DNA from: an uncultured Bacteroides sp.
GTDB taxonomy: Bacteria; Bacteroidota; Bacteroidia; Bacteroidales; Bacteroidaceae
Direction: 5' to 3'
Length of the DNA: 64,000 nt
Assembly: GCA_902492205.1 (NCBI GenBank)
Contig: CABUKU010000012.1
Coordinates: forward strand, 36,218-100,217
The notes beneath the pieces are model-generated. The model was not told where the DNA came from. It ran no database searches and was given only the letters and a program-made list of their open reading frames with translations. The position numbers were made by a program, and so were the translations under genes. Below are positions 17,453 to 27,545 of the stretch, in pieces; the stretch's first letter is position 1, and every line of letters begins with the position of its first letter.

Positions 17453-20191
17453 TTACCTTTTCCGTTTAAGGAAGTCTGTGGGATTCTCCCCGAAATACTC
17501 CTTGTAACACTTGGTAAAATAGGAAGGAGAAGTGAACCCTACCTCATAAGTTATCTCGGCAATTGTCATATCTGATGAAGCCAACAGCGAAGCTGCTTTC
17601 TTCAAACGGGCAATGCGAAGAAGTTCGTTCGGTGAATAATTAGTTAATGATTTTATCTTGCGATAGAGCTGCACACGGGACATTCCCATATTCCGTCCGA
17701 GTTCTTCCACATTCAAATCGGAGTTAGACATATTCTCTTCTATCAGGCTGCGGAACTTCTCAACGAATGATTTATCCATATCCCCGATATTTTCCTTCTC
17801 GAGTACCACATTATCGCCAAAGAACTGGCGTAAACGTTTATGATTGTCTATCAGGTTACGGATACGGGCTATCAATACCTGCGAGTTGAAAGGTTTGGAA
17901 ATATAAGAATCCGCTCCGCTGTCAAAACCTTCTATCCGCTGTTCGTCGAGCGAACAAGCGGTAAGCAGAATAACCGGAATATGACAAGTCTGCATTTCCC
18001 CTTTCAGTCGGCGGCAACATTCCACTCCGTCCATGCCGGGCATCATTACATCACTCACTATCACATCGGGAACATATTTCATTGCCTGACGAATGCCTTC
18101 CGCTCCGTCTGCCGCTTCGATTACGGTATAATCATGCTGCAAGAGCTGATGTATATAAGAACGTATATCGGGATTGTCGTCTATAATAAGCACGGTTTCC
18201 CCATTTTCAGTGGGTGCATGTTCTTCGGTTTCCATATCGGGCAGATCGGCTAGAAGCTCAGCTGTATCGGGAACGATTGCAGAAACTCCCTCACTTTCAC
18301 AGTAACTCTGCTGTTCAAAGGGCATATCAATAGTGAACACTGTACCAAGTTTCTCATCACTCTCCACCTTAATCTCACCTCCGTGCATATCCACAAAGGC
18401 TTTAACCAAAGCTAATCCGATGCCGGAACCCGCATGATGCATGTCAATCTTATAAAAGCGGTTAAAGATGTTGCTGATATGCTGCGGCGAAATAATCGAA
18501 CCTGTGTTGGAAACAGTCAGGCGGAACATGCGAACTTCACTATCGGGAGTCAAACCTAACCGTACCTGTATCTTTCCGTTTTCGGGCGTAAACTTAAAAG
18601 CATTGGAAAGAAGATTGAAATAACACCGTTCCAGTTTTTCGGTATCCACCACCGCAGTGAAGTCGGTAGCAGAGAGACAATCGAAAGAGAACTTGATGTG
18701 TTTCTTACGGGCGGCGGCAAGAAATGCCGCACTCCACTCTTCCAATGAAGTTTGGACATTAGCTTTTTCCAAGTTTAACTCCAGTTTTCCATTCTCATAT
18801 TTACGGAAATCAAGAATCTGATTGACCAGACGTAACAGGATGTTTACGTTCTTCTTCACCAATAATAACTGTTGTTGCTGACTATCCGTAAGGTTTCCGT
18901 CACTCAGGAGCTGTTCCACCGGATCAGCAACCAAAGTCAATGGAGTGCGGAAGTCATGGGATATGTTGGTAAAGAATACAAGTTTAGCATGGGTAGCCTC
19001 TTCCAACTGGCGGGATAGTTCTATCAACTGGTCGCGCTGCGACTCCAATTGTTCTTTCTGCTGGGTAATTTCGTCATTACGTTTGGAGAGTTCCTTGTTC
19101 ATTTTATTCTTGGATAGCAGAGACTGTCCTACAAGTACAAACATTCCGATGAACAGCAACAGGATAACAAATATAGCGAGTATCACAATCTGTTGTTTGG
19201 AATAACTGTCCAAGTAATCACTCACTTTGGTGTTCAAAGCCTCGATTCTCTTATCCTGCGCTTCAATCTGGTCGGTCTGCAACTTCATCACCCTTGCATT
19301 GGTCTTATCTACAATTGCGGTATTCAGTATGGTTTCACGCGGGAAATCTTTCTTTTCCAGTATACTCACTGCAATCTCCATAACCTTCTCCCCTCCTGTG
19401 GGATAGATGAAAGTAGCATCGAGCACATCTTTTAATACCAAGTCCACTCCATTGTCCTGCCCCGGCAACGCATCTATTCCTACAAATACAATATCATTAT
19501 CCCGGTGCTGACGGTTAGCTGCAAGATAAGCCCCCGTTGCCATACGATCATTATGTGAAAATACTACATCTATCTTCGGAAAACGCCAAAGCAAAGTATC
19601 CATTTCTTCTTCGGCAGGACTTTGTAACCACCCGGCATCCTCTTTGGCAAGAAGGGTTATTTCGGGGTATTTACTGATGGCACTCATAAAACCCTGATGC
19701 CGGTCTACGGCAGGACTCGAGCCTGCTAGTCCCGTAATCTCAGCTACTTTTCCTCTGCCTTTAAGACGTGTTGCCACATAATTACCTACTGCCTTGCCTA
19801 TTTCAAAGTTATCCGCCCCTACATAAGCCGTATATTTATCGGAAAGTATCTTGCGGTCTACCACAATAACGGGAATGCCTTTATCATAAGCCTCCTCTAC
19901 CACCGGAGTAATGGGCGCAGCTTCATTGGGAGCTACAATCAACAAGTCTACTCCTTCTGCTATGAAAGATTTAATATCTTCTATCTGATTCTGATTATTA
20001 TCTTTAGCTGTGCGGATCTTTACTTCTATGCCATTATAAAATAATGCTTCGCGCTGCAACTCACTGTTCATCTTATGCCGCCAATCATCATCGCTGCATT
20101 GTGACACGCCAATCACAAACCTTGGAGAATCTTTGCCACACGAAGTCAGGAAGATAACAAAGATAAGTGCAAACAAGAGGGTGTATTTCAT
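17453..20191 (-). CDS. Hybrid two-component sensor-regulator with periplasmic sugar-binding domain (fructan locus regulator)
   Basis: Counted from the chosen start the protein has 912 residues. An N-terminal signal/anchor ends in LTSC. A LacI/ribose-binding-type periplasmic domain follows (about 25-295; FVIGVSQCSDDDW, VGIDALPG), then a coiled coil and a membrane segment at about 334-357. After these come HisKA (SHDFRTPLT, His412), HATPase (NLLSNAFKFTPENG, GSGIGLAL), a receiver (IIDDNPD, phospho-Asp714 in VSDVMMPGMDG) and a C-terminal AraC-type HTH. This is the layout of the known fructose-sensing fructan regulator in B. thetaiotaomicron. It probably activates the adjacent operon. I prefer ATG 20191 over 20221, because a -7 box (20219-20226) overlaps the longer start. 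Confidence 0.92.
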   Translation of the reverse strand: MKYTLLFALIFVIFLTSCGKDSPRFVIGVSQCSDDDWRHKMNSELQREALFYNGIEVKIRTAKDNNQNQIEDIKSFIAEGVDLLIVAPNEAAPITPVVEEAYDKGIPVIVVDRKILSDKYTAYVGADNFEIGKAVGNYVATRLKGRGKVAEITGLAGSSPAVDRHQGFMSAISKYPEITLLAKEDAGWLQSPAEEEMDTLLWRFPKIDVVFSHNDRMATGAYLAANRQHRDNDIVFVGIDALPGQDNGVDLVLKDVLDATFIYPTGGEKVMEIAVSILEKKDFPRETILNTAIVDKTNARVMKLQTDQIEAQDKRIEALNTKVSDYLDSYSKQQIVILAIFVILLLFIGMFVLVGQSLLSKNKMNKELSKRNDEITQQKEQLESQRDQLIELSRQLEEATHAKLVFFTNISHDFRTPLTLVADPVEQLLSDGNLTDSQQQQLLLVKKNVNILLRLVNQILDFRKYENGKLELNLEKANVQTSLEEWSAAFLAAARKKHIKFSFDCLSATDFTAVVDTEKLERCYFNLLSNAFKFTPENGKIQVRLGLTPDSEVRMFRLTVSNTGSIISPQHISNIFNRFYKIDMHHAGSGIGLALVKAFVDMHGGEIKVESDEKLGTVFTIDMPFEQQSYCESEGVSAIVPDTAELLADLPDMETEEHAPTENGETVLIIDDNPDIRSYIHQLLQHDYTVIEAADGAEGIRQAMKYVPDVIVSDVMMPGMDGVECCRRLKGEMQTCHIPVILLTACSLDEQRIEGFDSGADSYISKPFNSQVLIARIRNLIDNHKRLRQFFGDNVVLEKENIGDMDKSFVEKFRSLIEENMSNSDLNVEELGRNMGMSRVQLYRKIKSLTNYSPNELLRIARLKKAASLLASSDMTIAEITYEVGFTSPSYFTKCYKEYFGENPTDFLKRKR

Positions 20192-20218
20192 TGGTAATGT
20201 TTCTAAGTATTCGTAACG

Positions 20219-20226
20219 CAAATATA
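20219..20226 (-). promoter_or_regulatory. -7 promoter box of the hybrid sensor gene
   Basis: TATATTTG on the minus strand fits the TAnnTTTG box; no clear -33 TTTG is present at normal spacing. It lies 28 bases before ATG 20191 and overlaps the in-frame ATG at 20221, arguing for the shorter start. Confidence 0.45.
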
Positions 20227-20479
20227 ATACATATTTCTATTGCATTCGGTTAACAAAGTTTTTTTAGCAATAGTTTAAGGGTAAACATACGGTATGTTAA
20301 GGAAAAAGCTCCTTACATATTCATAGAATGATGTACACCTTTTCAAGATAAAGTGTACACTATTAAAAAGAAAGGAGTAGAGTATTTTTTAATTCAGAGT
20401 AGGGCTATTTATAAAGATGTAAGGTCGTTTCCCTTTAGGTTTCCCATGCTAATATACTACATATACGGACGATTTCCAA
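20227..20479. other. Intergenic region between fructan operon end and regulator gene
   Basis: This is noncoding and AT-rich. The only structure seen is a small inverted repeat GTACAC/GTGTAC around 20333-20358, of unknown meaning. No ORF with credible coding character was found. Confidence 0.4.
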
Positions 20480-20512
20480 AAAAGGAAGCATCTGTCGCAG
20501 ATACTTCCTTTT
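20480..20512. terminator. Terminator of the fructan operon
   Basis: A 15-bp stem (20480-20494 with 20498-20512, one mismatch) with loop TCG is flanked by A and T runs, so it can work in both directions. It lies about 60 bases past the fructokinase stop. Confidence 0.8.
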
Positions 20513-20570
20513 ATACCTAACTTACCACCTAATCTTTTATTATCATAAACCTATATTCAAACTGACTAAG

Positions 20571-21458
20571 TTACTCTAATCTTTTCTTCAATTCGTTGGG
20601 CAACACCGGCATAGCTCCCTGCTGTGTGCAGACAAATGCCGATACATCCACAGCCAGCCTGTGGGCATCGCTAACCGATTTGCCTTTAAGGATAGATGCA
20701 CAGAAAGAAGCGGTGAAAGAGTCGCCTGCTCCCACTGTGTCAACAACCTCTACTTTGGGTGTTTCCATGAATGAGACAAAACCCGGAGTAAATACATAGC
20801 TACCGTTCACACCACAAGTAAGAATCAACATCTTTAAATTGTATTTCGCCAAGAGAATCCAGCATTTATCCTGCAAATCTATTCCGGGATAGCCGAACAT
20901 GCGGGAGATCGTTACCAGTTCTTCATCATTAATTTTCAAAATGTTGCACTTCTTCAATGAAGCTTCAATAGTTTCCTTATCATAGAAACTCTGGCGAAGG
21001 TTAATGTCGAACACCTTACATTGGTTCTCCCCTTCGGGCATCCATTCAAGGAAGTTCGCGATTGTGTTGCGTGAAACCGGGTAACGTTGAGCCAAAGAGC
21101 CGAAGCAAACACAACGGGTACGAAGTGCCAGTTCACGCAATTCGGGAGTAAAAGAAATGTTGTCCCAAGCTACATTCTCCTTGATTTCATAGCAGGGAAC
21201 TCCTTCTTTATCAAGAGTAACCTGCACAGTTCCGGTAGGATAATCCACCGTTTGAAGGTTCTGGCAAAGATTACGGGCGCAAAACAATTCTTTGATTTCC
21301 TTACCCAACTCATCATCGCCAACGGCACTTACCACACGGCTGTCAAATCCATACTGCGAAACGTGCCATGCAAAGTTTGCAGGTGCGCCGCCAAGTTGTT
21401 TTCCTGTCGGGAACACATCCCAAAGGGCTTCTCCCATTCCTACGATAATATCTTTCAT
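20571..21458 (-). CDS. Fructokinase (PfkB family carbohydrate kinase)
   Basis: This 295-residue cytoplasmic kinase starts with MGEALWDVFPTG and has GGAPANFAWH in the substrate-binding lobe. The family C-terminal signature DTVGAGDSFTASF is present, with catalytic Asp246. It phosphorylates fructose to fructose-6-phosphate using ATP. It lies 14 bases after the MFS transporter in the fructan operon, matching the import-then-phosphorylate logic of the known levan locus. Confidence 0.93.
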   Translation of the reverse strand: MKDIIVGMGEALWDVFPTGKQLGGAPANFAWHVSQYGFDSRVVSAVGDDELGKEIKELFCARNLCQNLQTVDYPTGTVQVTLDKEGVPCYEIKENVAWDNISFTPELRELALRTRCVCFGSLAQRYPVSRNTIANFLEWMPEGENQCKVFDINLRQSFYDKETIEASLKKCNILKINDEELVTISRMFGYPGIDLQDKCWILLAKYNLKMLILTCGVNGSYVFTPGFVSFMETPKVEVVDTVGAGDSFTASFCASILKGKSVSDAHRLAVDVSAFVCTQQGAMPVLPNELKKRLE

Positions 21459-21472
21459 CTTATCTTAATGTT

Positions 21473-22648
21473 TTAGTATTTAATCTTCATGGTGTAGAAC
21501 AACAAGTAAACAACACCTACGCTCATCACGGCAATAGCTCCTGCCTGTCCCATAATATCGGAAGCAAATCCCATTGCCAGCGGGAATATCGTTCCTCCGA
21601 AAAGCCCCATTATCATTAATCCTGAAACCTCGTTTCTCTTATTCGGCATATAAAGCAATGCCTGAGAGAAAATGATTGAGAATACATTAGAGTTACCGAA
21701 ACCGATAAGAGCTATGCAAATATATATAATTGTTTGTGTGTTAAAAATAAACAGACCAACCATTGCTGCCAACATACAAAATACGCTGATTGCAAAGAAT
21801 ATCCTGCTCGCCACTTTTTGCAGAATAAATGCTCCGGCAAAACATCCTGCCGTACGGAAGATGAAATAAAGGCTTGTTGCAAAAGAAGCCTCATCGAGAG
21901 TCATGCCGATGCGTTCCATTAAGATTTTAGGAGCCGTGGTATTGGTACCCACATCAATACCCACATGACACATGATACCAATGAAGCAAAGCAAAATAAA
22001 CGGTTTACCGAGCAAAGCGAAACACTCTGCAAAGGTAGAAGGTTTGCCGTCTGCTTCTTCATCCGGCTTTTCTTCCTTAATATTCGTTGCTCCCAATGCA
22101 AAAATTGCAATAACGGAAATCACCATGTAAATAGGGAAAAGCACTCTCCAACCCAGTCCGAAAGAAGGAATTGCCTGTGTAGCTCCCCACATAGCTATAT
22201 ACGGAGCAAGGAAAGAAGCAATGGCTTTCACGAATTGTCCGAAAGTCAAGCTGCTGGCAAGTTTATCACCGTTGATAATGTTCGATAACAAAGGGTTCAA
22301 GGAAGTTTGCATTAATGCGTTACCTATACCCAAGAATGAGAAAGAGATAAGCATAATCATGTAGCTGTCTCCAAAGATCGGTATCAACAAAGAAAGGAAA
22401 GTCACTGCCAAACTGAGCAACACTGTTTTCTTACGTCCTATTCTGTTCATCAACATTCCCGTAGGAACGGAGAAGATAAGGAACCAAAAGAATACCAACG
22501 AAGGAAATATATTTGCCTGCGAATCCGTCAATCCCAAATCAGCCTTTACATAGTTTGATGCAATACCCACCAAGTCTACAAACCCCATAGCGAAGAAGCA
22601 CAGCATCACCGGGATGAGTTTCATGTAAATGTTTTCGTTATTTTTCAT
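21473..22648 (-). CDS. MFS sugar importer, probably fructose transporter
   Basis: This 391-residue polytopic membrane protein has about 12 hydrophobic segments. It has the MFS loop motif MNRIGRKKTVLLS between segments 2 and 3 and resembles the FHS (fucose/glucose:H+ symporter) branch. It sits in the inner membrane and is inferred to bring fructose released in the periplasm into the cell for the fructokinase encoded next. Spacing of 14-20 bases to both neighbours indicates an operon. Confidence 0.88.
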   Translation of the reverse strand: MKNNENIYMKLIPVMLCFFAMGFVDLVGIASNYVKADLGLTDSQANIFPSLVFFWFLIFSVPTGMLMNRIGRKKTVLLSLAVTFLSLLIPIFGDSYMIMLISFSFLGIGNALMQTSLNPLLSNIINGDKLASSLTFGQFVKAIASFLAPYIAMWGATQAIPSFGLGWRVLFPIYMVISVIAIFALGATNIKEEKPDEEADGKPSTFAECFALLGKPFILLCFIGIMCHVGIDVGTNTTAPKILMERIGMTLDEASFATSLYFIFRTAGCFAGAFILQKVASRIFFAISVFCMLAAMVGLFIFNTQTIIYICIALIGFGNSNVFSIIFSQALLYMPNKRNEVSGLMIMGLFGGTIFPLAMGFASDIMGQAGAIAVMSVGVVYLLFYTMKIKY

Positions 22649-22668
22649 GGTTTTATTTATATGTGTTA

Positions 22669-24468
22669 TTATTTACCCAGTTTATATACCTTGACAGAAG
22701 TCACATCAAATTTGCCTCCTTTAGAGTAGAAACTGATGCGGTTATAAGGTTCATCGGGAAATACAAGGTTTGTCATTGCAAACTTTCCGTCACCATCAAA
22801 AGCTTCGATGCTTGCTTTGTCCACAAATATGCGTAAAGCATAAGTATCCTGAATTTCAACCGGTGCAGCAGTTACGGCGGCAAAGTCTTTACCGAAGTCG
22901 GTAATTCCACTTTTTGTTCTGTCCATCATGAACTTCTTCTCAGGCAGATTGTAGTAGAAATCCACTTCTTCACCTTTTGAGTTAAACAATTGAAGTCCGA
23001 TAACATCCGCACCTTTGTTTTTAATACTCAACTCTATTTCATATGCCCCCTCAGGAGTTTTAAAGAGTTCACCCATATTGTAGGAATGATCTACCTTGAA
23101 AGATTTCTTCTTTACCGGTGCTCCTTTTATAGCATCTATCTCTTTCACCGGAGTACTACTCAAATAAATCCCGTCATTCTGAGTATAAAGGCTGAGCTCG
23201 CGAGGTATGGAGTTTGCACTGCGGAACTGCTTAGTCGGAACATTGTTCGCATAGTCCCAATTGCTCATCCATGCCAAAGCAATGTGGCGGTTATCGGGTG
23301 CATTGCTCCATGTTACGGCTGCATAATGGTCTTTCCCCCAGTCCATCCACTTAGTTACGTTACCCGGAGAATCATTTGTAAACGTCTTCCCGTCAAAGTC
23401 TCCCACAAAGTATTGTGTAGCCGAGCCTCCAAATATTCCACCCGGATTGAGGTTACAGATAAGCACCCATTTCTTCAGTTCCGTTCCCTTCACAGGAAGT
23501 TGAATCAAGTCGGGACATTCCCAAACACCACCATGCGCACCTTGTCCTTCACCAAAACGGCTTTCAAGTGTCCAGTCTTTTAAATTGGCAGAAGAATAAA
23601 TCTGCATTTCCTGTCCTGCTGCAAGTATCATTACCCACTTGTTCGTCTCTTTATGCCAAATTACTTTCGGATCACGGAAATCGCGCACCGTTGAAGTAAT
23701 GATAGGATTACGTTCATATTTCTTAAATGTACGGCCGTTGTCAAGGCTGTAAGCCATGCTCTGTGCCTGACGCTCACCTGCCGAAGTATAAAAAGCGACA
23801 ATGGCATTTGCACCGAATCCGGCTGTATTATCTTTGTCTACCACAGCACTTCCACTAAAGATAGTTCCTAATCCATCAGGAGCAATAGCCATAGGGAGAT
23901 GTTCCCAAGTCACCAAATCACGACTGACAGCATGTCCCCAATGCATGTTCCCCCACATGGAACCGTAAGGGTTCCATTGATAGAACAAGTGATATTCACC
24001 ATCCTTATAAAACATTCCGTTAGGATCATTCATCCAACCGTAAGCCGGAGAGAAATGATAAGTGGGACGGAACTTCTCACGGTTTGTTGTGTCAAACTTG
24101 TCGGAGAGTTTCATCTCATTCCAGCAGATGGCAGAATCAGGAACCAATTGAACATTAAATCCGAGACTCTTTGAGTTATAAGAGGACAAATCGAGCGGAA
24201 CATAATAGTCTACTTTATTTATTGCCAAACGGACATTGATTGTTTTCACCACATCATTATCCGAAATCATATAAAGCTTTGCCTCTCCGGCAGACTCTTC
24301 AATGGGCAATAATAAATACTTTTTAGATTCGTTAGCTCTGACGATGCTCTGTCCGTCTCCAAGATGTTTTATAGTTAAATCCATATTCACAGCATAACAA
24401 GATACTATAAACAAGGAAGAAACAATGCTTAGCAAGAAAGGTTTCCAATTCCAGACCTGTGTTCTCAT
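22669..24468 (-). CDS. GH32 fructan hydrolase with N-terminal DUF4980-type domain
   Basis: Counted from ATG 24468 the protein has 599 residues. A signal sequence with VSC (Cys24) is followed by a beta-rich N-terminal domain (about 30-125) of the DUF4980 type, then the GH32 five-bladed propeller and a C-terminal beta-sandwich. The catalytic residues are visible: nucleophile Asp148 in WMNDPNG, stabiliser Asp266 in FRDPK and acid/base Glu317 in WECPDL. The frame extends to 24555, but the extra 29 residues precede the real signal peptide. It likely acts as an exo-fructosidase on imported fructo-oligosaccharides, by analogy with the known locus. Confidence 0.92.
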   Translation of the reverse strand: MRTQVWNWKPFLLSIVSSLFIVSCYAVNMDLTIKHLGDGQSIVRANESKKYLLLPIEESAGEAKLYMISDNDVVKTINVRLAINKVDYYVPLDLSSYNSKSLGFNVQLVPDSAICWNEMKLSDKFDTTNREKFRPTYHFSPAYGWMNDPNGMFYKDGEYHLFYQWNPYGSMWGNMHWGHAVSRDLVTWEHLPMAIAPDGLGTIFSGSAVVDKDNTAGFGANAIVAFYTSAGERQAQSMAYSLDNGRTFKKYERNPIITSTVRDFRDPKVIWHKETNKWVMILAAGQEMQIYSSANLKDWTLESRFGEGQGAHGGVWECPDLIQLPVKGTELKKWVLICNLNPGGIFGGSATQYFVGDFDGKTFTNDSPGNVTKWMDWGKDHYAAVTWSNAPDNRHIALAWMSNWDYANNVPTKQFRSANSIPRELSLYTQNDGIYLSSTPVKEIDAIKGAPVKKKSFKVDHSYNMGELFKTPEGAYEIELSIKNKGADVIGLQLFNSKGEEVDFYYNLPEKKFMMDRTKSGITDFGKDFAAVTAAPVEIQDTYALRIFVDKASIEAFDGDGKFAMTNLVFPDEPYNRISFYSKGGKFDVTSVKVYKLGK

Positions 24469-24589
24469 ATTATTATTTTTAAGTTTTAATTTGGCTAATT
24501 CCAGTACTGCAAAGGAACAGTAAAGAAAGGAACAAACATATAAAATTTGATTCATTGATTAATAATATTGATACATTTACATATGTTTC

Positions 24590-26122
24590 TCACCAAACTG
24601 AAGATAAATTACGAACCTTCACGCTTTTAATTATTTGTCCTTTTCCGCTTTCAACAGATAAGCTATTATATATTCCCGAAGGATAAACAAGGTTGGTTTG
24701 TTGAACCATTCCGTCATTAATTAAAGCTTCTACCGAACTCTTATCTACAAACAAGGTCAGCGATACTGCATTGGAAGAAAGGTTAAGAGGCGAATATAAT
24801 ACTTTCCCGAATTCCGATGAAAAAGAGACTTCACCTGATTGAGTCCTGTCAATAATGAAAGACTTGTCCGCACGATTTAAACTAATAGGATATTTATCCC
24901 CCTTTTCATTGCTTAAAGTCAATGTCAGATTCTCATTATCTGCAATATCCATATCAATTTGTAGCTCATAAGCACCTTCATCGTTATCAATTGCATAAGC
25001 ATTATCGGATGCCGAAATCGTTTTCCATTCTCCTGCAATAGCATCAACCTCTTTCACAATCCGGGAAGTAATCACTGGTTTGCCGTCTGCATCCTTCTGC
25101 AATGCCAATTCTCTGGGTAATGTCATGCCACCACGCCAAGTCATTGAAGGTACAACTCCGGCATATTGCCAGTTACTCATCCAAGCTATAAACAAATGCC
25201 GTCCGTCTGGTACATTATTCCACGTAACACCTGCATAGTTATCCTTACCGTAATCTATCCAAAGCGGATAAGGAAGATTATCGGCTGTAAAAGCAGTTCC
25301 GTCAAAATCACCTGTAAAATACTGTGTAGCCGAACCTCCATTAGGACCACCCGGATTAATACTAACTAAAAGTACCCATTTCTTTTGACCGTCATAATCC
25401 ATCTGTATTAAATCAGGACATTCCCAAACTCCGCCATGAGCACCGATACCGTTGCCAAACTCACTTAGTTTCTTCCATTCTTTCAGGTCAAGAGAACTAT
25501 AAAAAGTAATTGTTTGTCCTGTTGCAAGTGACATAATCCACTCATTACCGGCTGCATTCCAAAAGACCTTCGGATCGCGGAAATCAGGTTTGGTATCATC
25601 CTTCAATACGGGATTATTCTCATATTTTATAAAAGTACGTCCTTTATCCAAGCTATACGCCAAACTTTGAGTCTGACTCTGACCATTGGAAGTATAAACC
25701 GCTACCATAGCATCCTTGCCAAAACCTGCCGTGTTATTCTGATCAATTACAACGCAACCGGAGAAGATTTCCCCATTTGCATCTTTAGTAAGAGCTACAG
25801 GCAGATGTTCCCAGTGCATTAAATCTTTTGTTACAGCATGTCCCCAACTCATATTTCCCCAAACACTCCCCATCGGGTTATACTGATAGAACAGATGATA
25901 TTCACCGTCAAAATAAACCATACCATTAGGATCATTGTTCCAGTAGGTTTTCGGAGTAAAGTGAATTGCCGGACGATATGCTTCGTCATAATATATATTA
26001 GTATCTATATAGGGGGCATCTTTTTCATCGTCCGAACAAGCGGTGACGAATGCCAATAAAAGACCTGTTGTTACTGCTGCCAGCGCTTTGCCGGCAACAG
26101 TGTGATATAATGATTTTATCAT
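24590..26122 (-). CDS. GH32 lipoprotein, probably surface endo-levanase/inulinase
   Basis: This 510-residue lipoprotein (VTAC, Cys29, then SDDEKDA, an acidic tail often seen on surface-exported Bacteroides lipoproteins) has the GH32 catalytic triad. It comprises Asp64 in YWNNDPNG, Asp183 in FRDPKV and Glu234 in WECPDL. The canonical WMNDPNG has Met replaced by Asn here. In the related B. thetaiotaomicron locus the equivalent gene encodes a surface endo-levanase that cuts polymer before import. Endo versus exo action here is inferred from synteny, not from the sequence. Confidence 0.9.
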   Translation of the reverse strand: MIKSLYHTVAGKALAAVTTGLLLAFVTACSDDEKDAPYIDTNIYYDEAYRPAIHFTPKTYWNNDPNGMVYFDGEYHLFYQYNPMGSVWGNMSWGHAVTKDLMHWEHLPVALTKDANGEIFSGCVVIDQNNTAGFGKDAMVAVYTSNGQSQTQSLAYSLDKGRTFIKYENNPVLKDDTKPDFRDPKVFWNAAGNEWIMSLATGQTITFYSSLDLKEWKKLSEFGNGIGAHGGVWECPDLIQMDYDGQKKWVLLVSINPGGPNGGSATQYFTGDFDGTAFTADNLPYPLWIDYGKDNYAGVTWNNVPDGRHLFIAWMSNWQYAGVVPSMTWRGGMTLPRELALQKDADGKPVITSRIVKEVDAIAGEWKTISASDNAYAIDNDEGAYELQIDMDIADNENLTLTLSNEKGDKYPISLNRADKSFIIDRTQSGEVSFSSEFGKVLYSPLNLSSNAVSLTLFVDKSSVEALINDGMVQQTNLVYPSGIYNSLSVESGKGQIIKSVKVRNLSSVW

Positions 26123-26133
26123 ATAAATTCTTG

Positions 26134-27531
26134 CTATTTAGTTTTCAAATATTCTATTGCATTATGAGTTGTTTGTTCTATATTCTTCTGATACGGATTC
26201 ACTCCACTGTTCTGGTTCCACTCAAAAGCACCGATACCTATTGCAATAGCTGTTCCTTTAAACTCTTTCGTTGGCAACGTTTCATAATTTGCCATCATAA
26301 AGTAGTCATTAATGCCGTCCCATGTTGCAAGGATACGTATCTGGCTGTCCTCCGATATTTTCACATAAGCATTTTCATCTGTATTATTCATATTATAGTA
26401 CATGCACAGGTCTTTGTAAATTGCATTATGATTTTCTTTCCAACCGGCACCAATCAAAGGAATAACTTTCTTGCCATCCATCCATTTCCATTCAAGTCCG
26501 CGATAGATAGGATGTGAAGTCTCATCATGTGCTTTGCCCACATATACATTCATATTCCAAGTATCGCCATTATCAAATCCATCACCACTTACAAACTCCG
26601 TATTGAATTTAGCTTTCATACGCCCAATTGTATACAGGTAAGCAACCGCATGAGTATTCAGCAATAATCCGCCGCCGTCTGCATGGAATTTCTTTATAGC
26701 CTCAACAGCAGAAGGGACTAGCGACTCTGCAGGAAGATCAATTGTTTGCTGTGAATCACGAATCCACCATAACACACGATATTGGGATAAATCGGCTCCA
26801 TTTGCAATATCATCAAATGACAAATACTCACCTGTCGGGTAATTACTGAAGAACCAGTCGGCAGCAGCTTTTTCATCATCATCTGTAATGCCGTTACGAG
26901 TGGGAGTTATGCCTAAGAAAGCAACTTTTGTTTTACCTACACGAATATCTGTATAGACGCTTTCCGAAGATTGACCTTCTCCATTGAAACTAACCACTCC
27001 AATTGTATATTTCTTATTTGCAGCATTCTCTATGATATAGTTAACCGCATCACCTCCCAACTCAACCTTTTTGTCATCATAACGTACTTCCACTTTCGAC
27101 AATTTTTCATTCGGGAGAGTCCACTTTATCTGTACATTGTTAGTTCCGTCTACCTGTTGTGCTATTACATCCTGGACCGAAGCTCCTCCTTCGCGAACAA
27201 AAGTTATTGTTTGCCCGGTAGAATAATTACCTTTGCTATCCATTACTTTAAAAGTAAGGCGATAATCCTTGCCCACTTTTATAACACCATACTTATAAGA
27301 AGTGGGATTCCCAGCAACAATAAACGTACCATCGGTGCCACTCACTCTTACTTGTAGCTCATCATCATGGGAAGGTAATTTCCAACTTACGCGCAATGTA
27401 TCGTCATCAATTTTATATTCCAAATCAGACACTTCTCCCACAATAGATGCGGCAGCTTTCTCCTCCCTGTCATAGCAACCACTCAGCAAGAGGAGAGAAA
27501 CAAGACTATATAATAAATATTTCTTTTTCAT
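26134..27531 (-). CDS. Surface glycan-binding-type lipoprotein with FN3-like and DUF4960-like regions
   Basis: This 465-residue lipoprotein (LLSGC, Cys19) has two FN3-like beta domains in the first ~200 residues (DTLRVSWKLPSHDDE; VQIKWTLPNEKLSKVEV). The C-terminal half begins VAFLGITPTRNGITDDDE and looks like a DUF4960/glutamine-amidotransferase-like fold. Its position directly after susD matches the levan-binding surface protein of the known fructan locus. Inferred role: hold fructan chains near the SusCD complex and the surface GH32. It is 11-14 bases from both neighbours. Confidence 0.8.
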   Translation of the reverse strand: MKKKYLLYSLVSLLLLSGCYDREEKAAASIVGEVSDLEYKIDDDTLRVSWKLPSHDDELQVRVSGTDGTFIVAGNPTSYKYGVIKVGKDYRLTFKVMDSKGNYSTGQTITFVREGGASVQDVIAQQVDGTNNVQIKWTLPNEKLSKVEVRYDDKKVELGGDAVNYIIENAANKKYTIGVVSFNGEGQSSESVYTDIRVGKTKVAFLGITPTRNGITDDDEKAAADWFFSNYPTGEYLSFDDIANGADLSQYRVLWWIRDSQQTIDLPAESLVPSAVEAIKKFHADGGGLLLNTHAVAYLYTIGRMKAKFNTEFVSGDGFDNGDTWNMNVYVGKAHDETSHPIYRGLEWKWMDGKKVIPLIGAGWKENHNAIYKDLCMYYNMNNTDENAYVKISEDSQIRILATWDGINDYFMMANYETLPTKEFKGTAIAIGIGAFEWNQNSGVNPYQKNIEQTTHNAIEYLKTK

Positions 27532-27545
27532 AATTCATTCCTTAA

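Noticed and set aside
20333..20358. Small GTACAC/GTGTAC inverted repeat as an operator
   Set aside because: Six-base arms in AT-rich DNA with no adjacent promoter; too little evidence.
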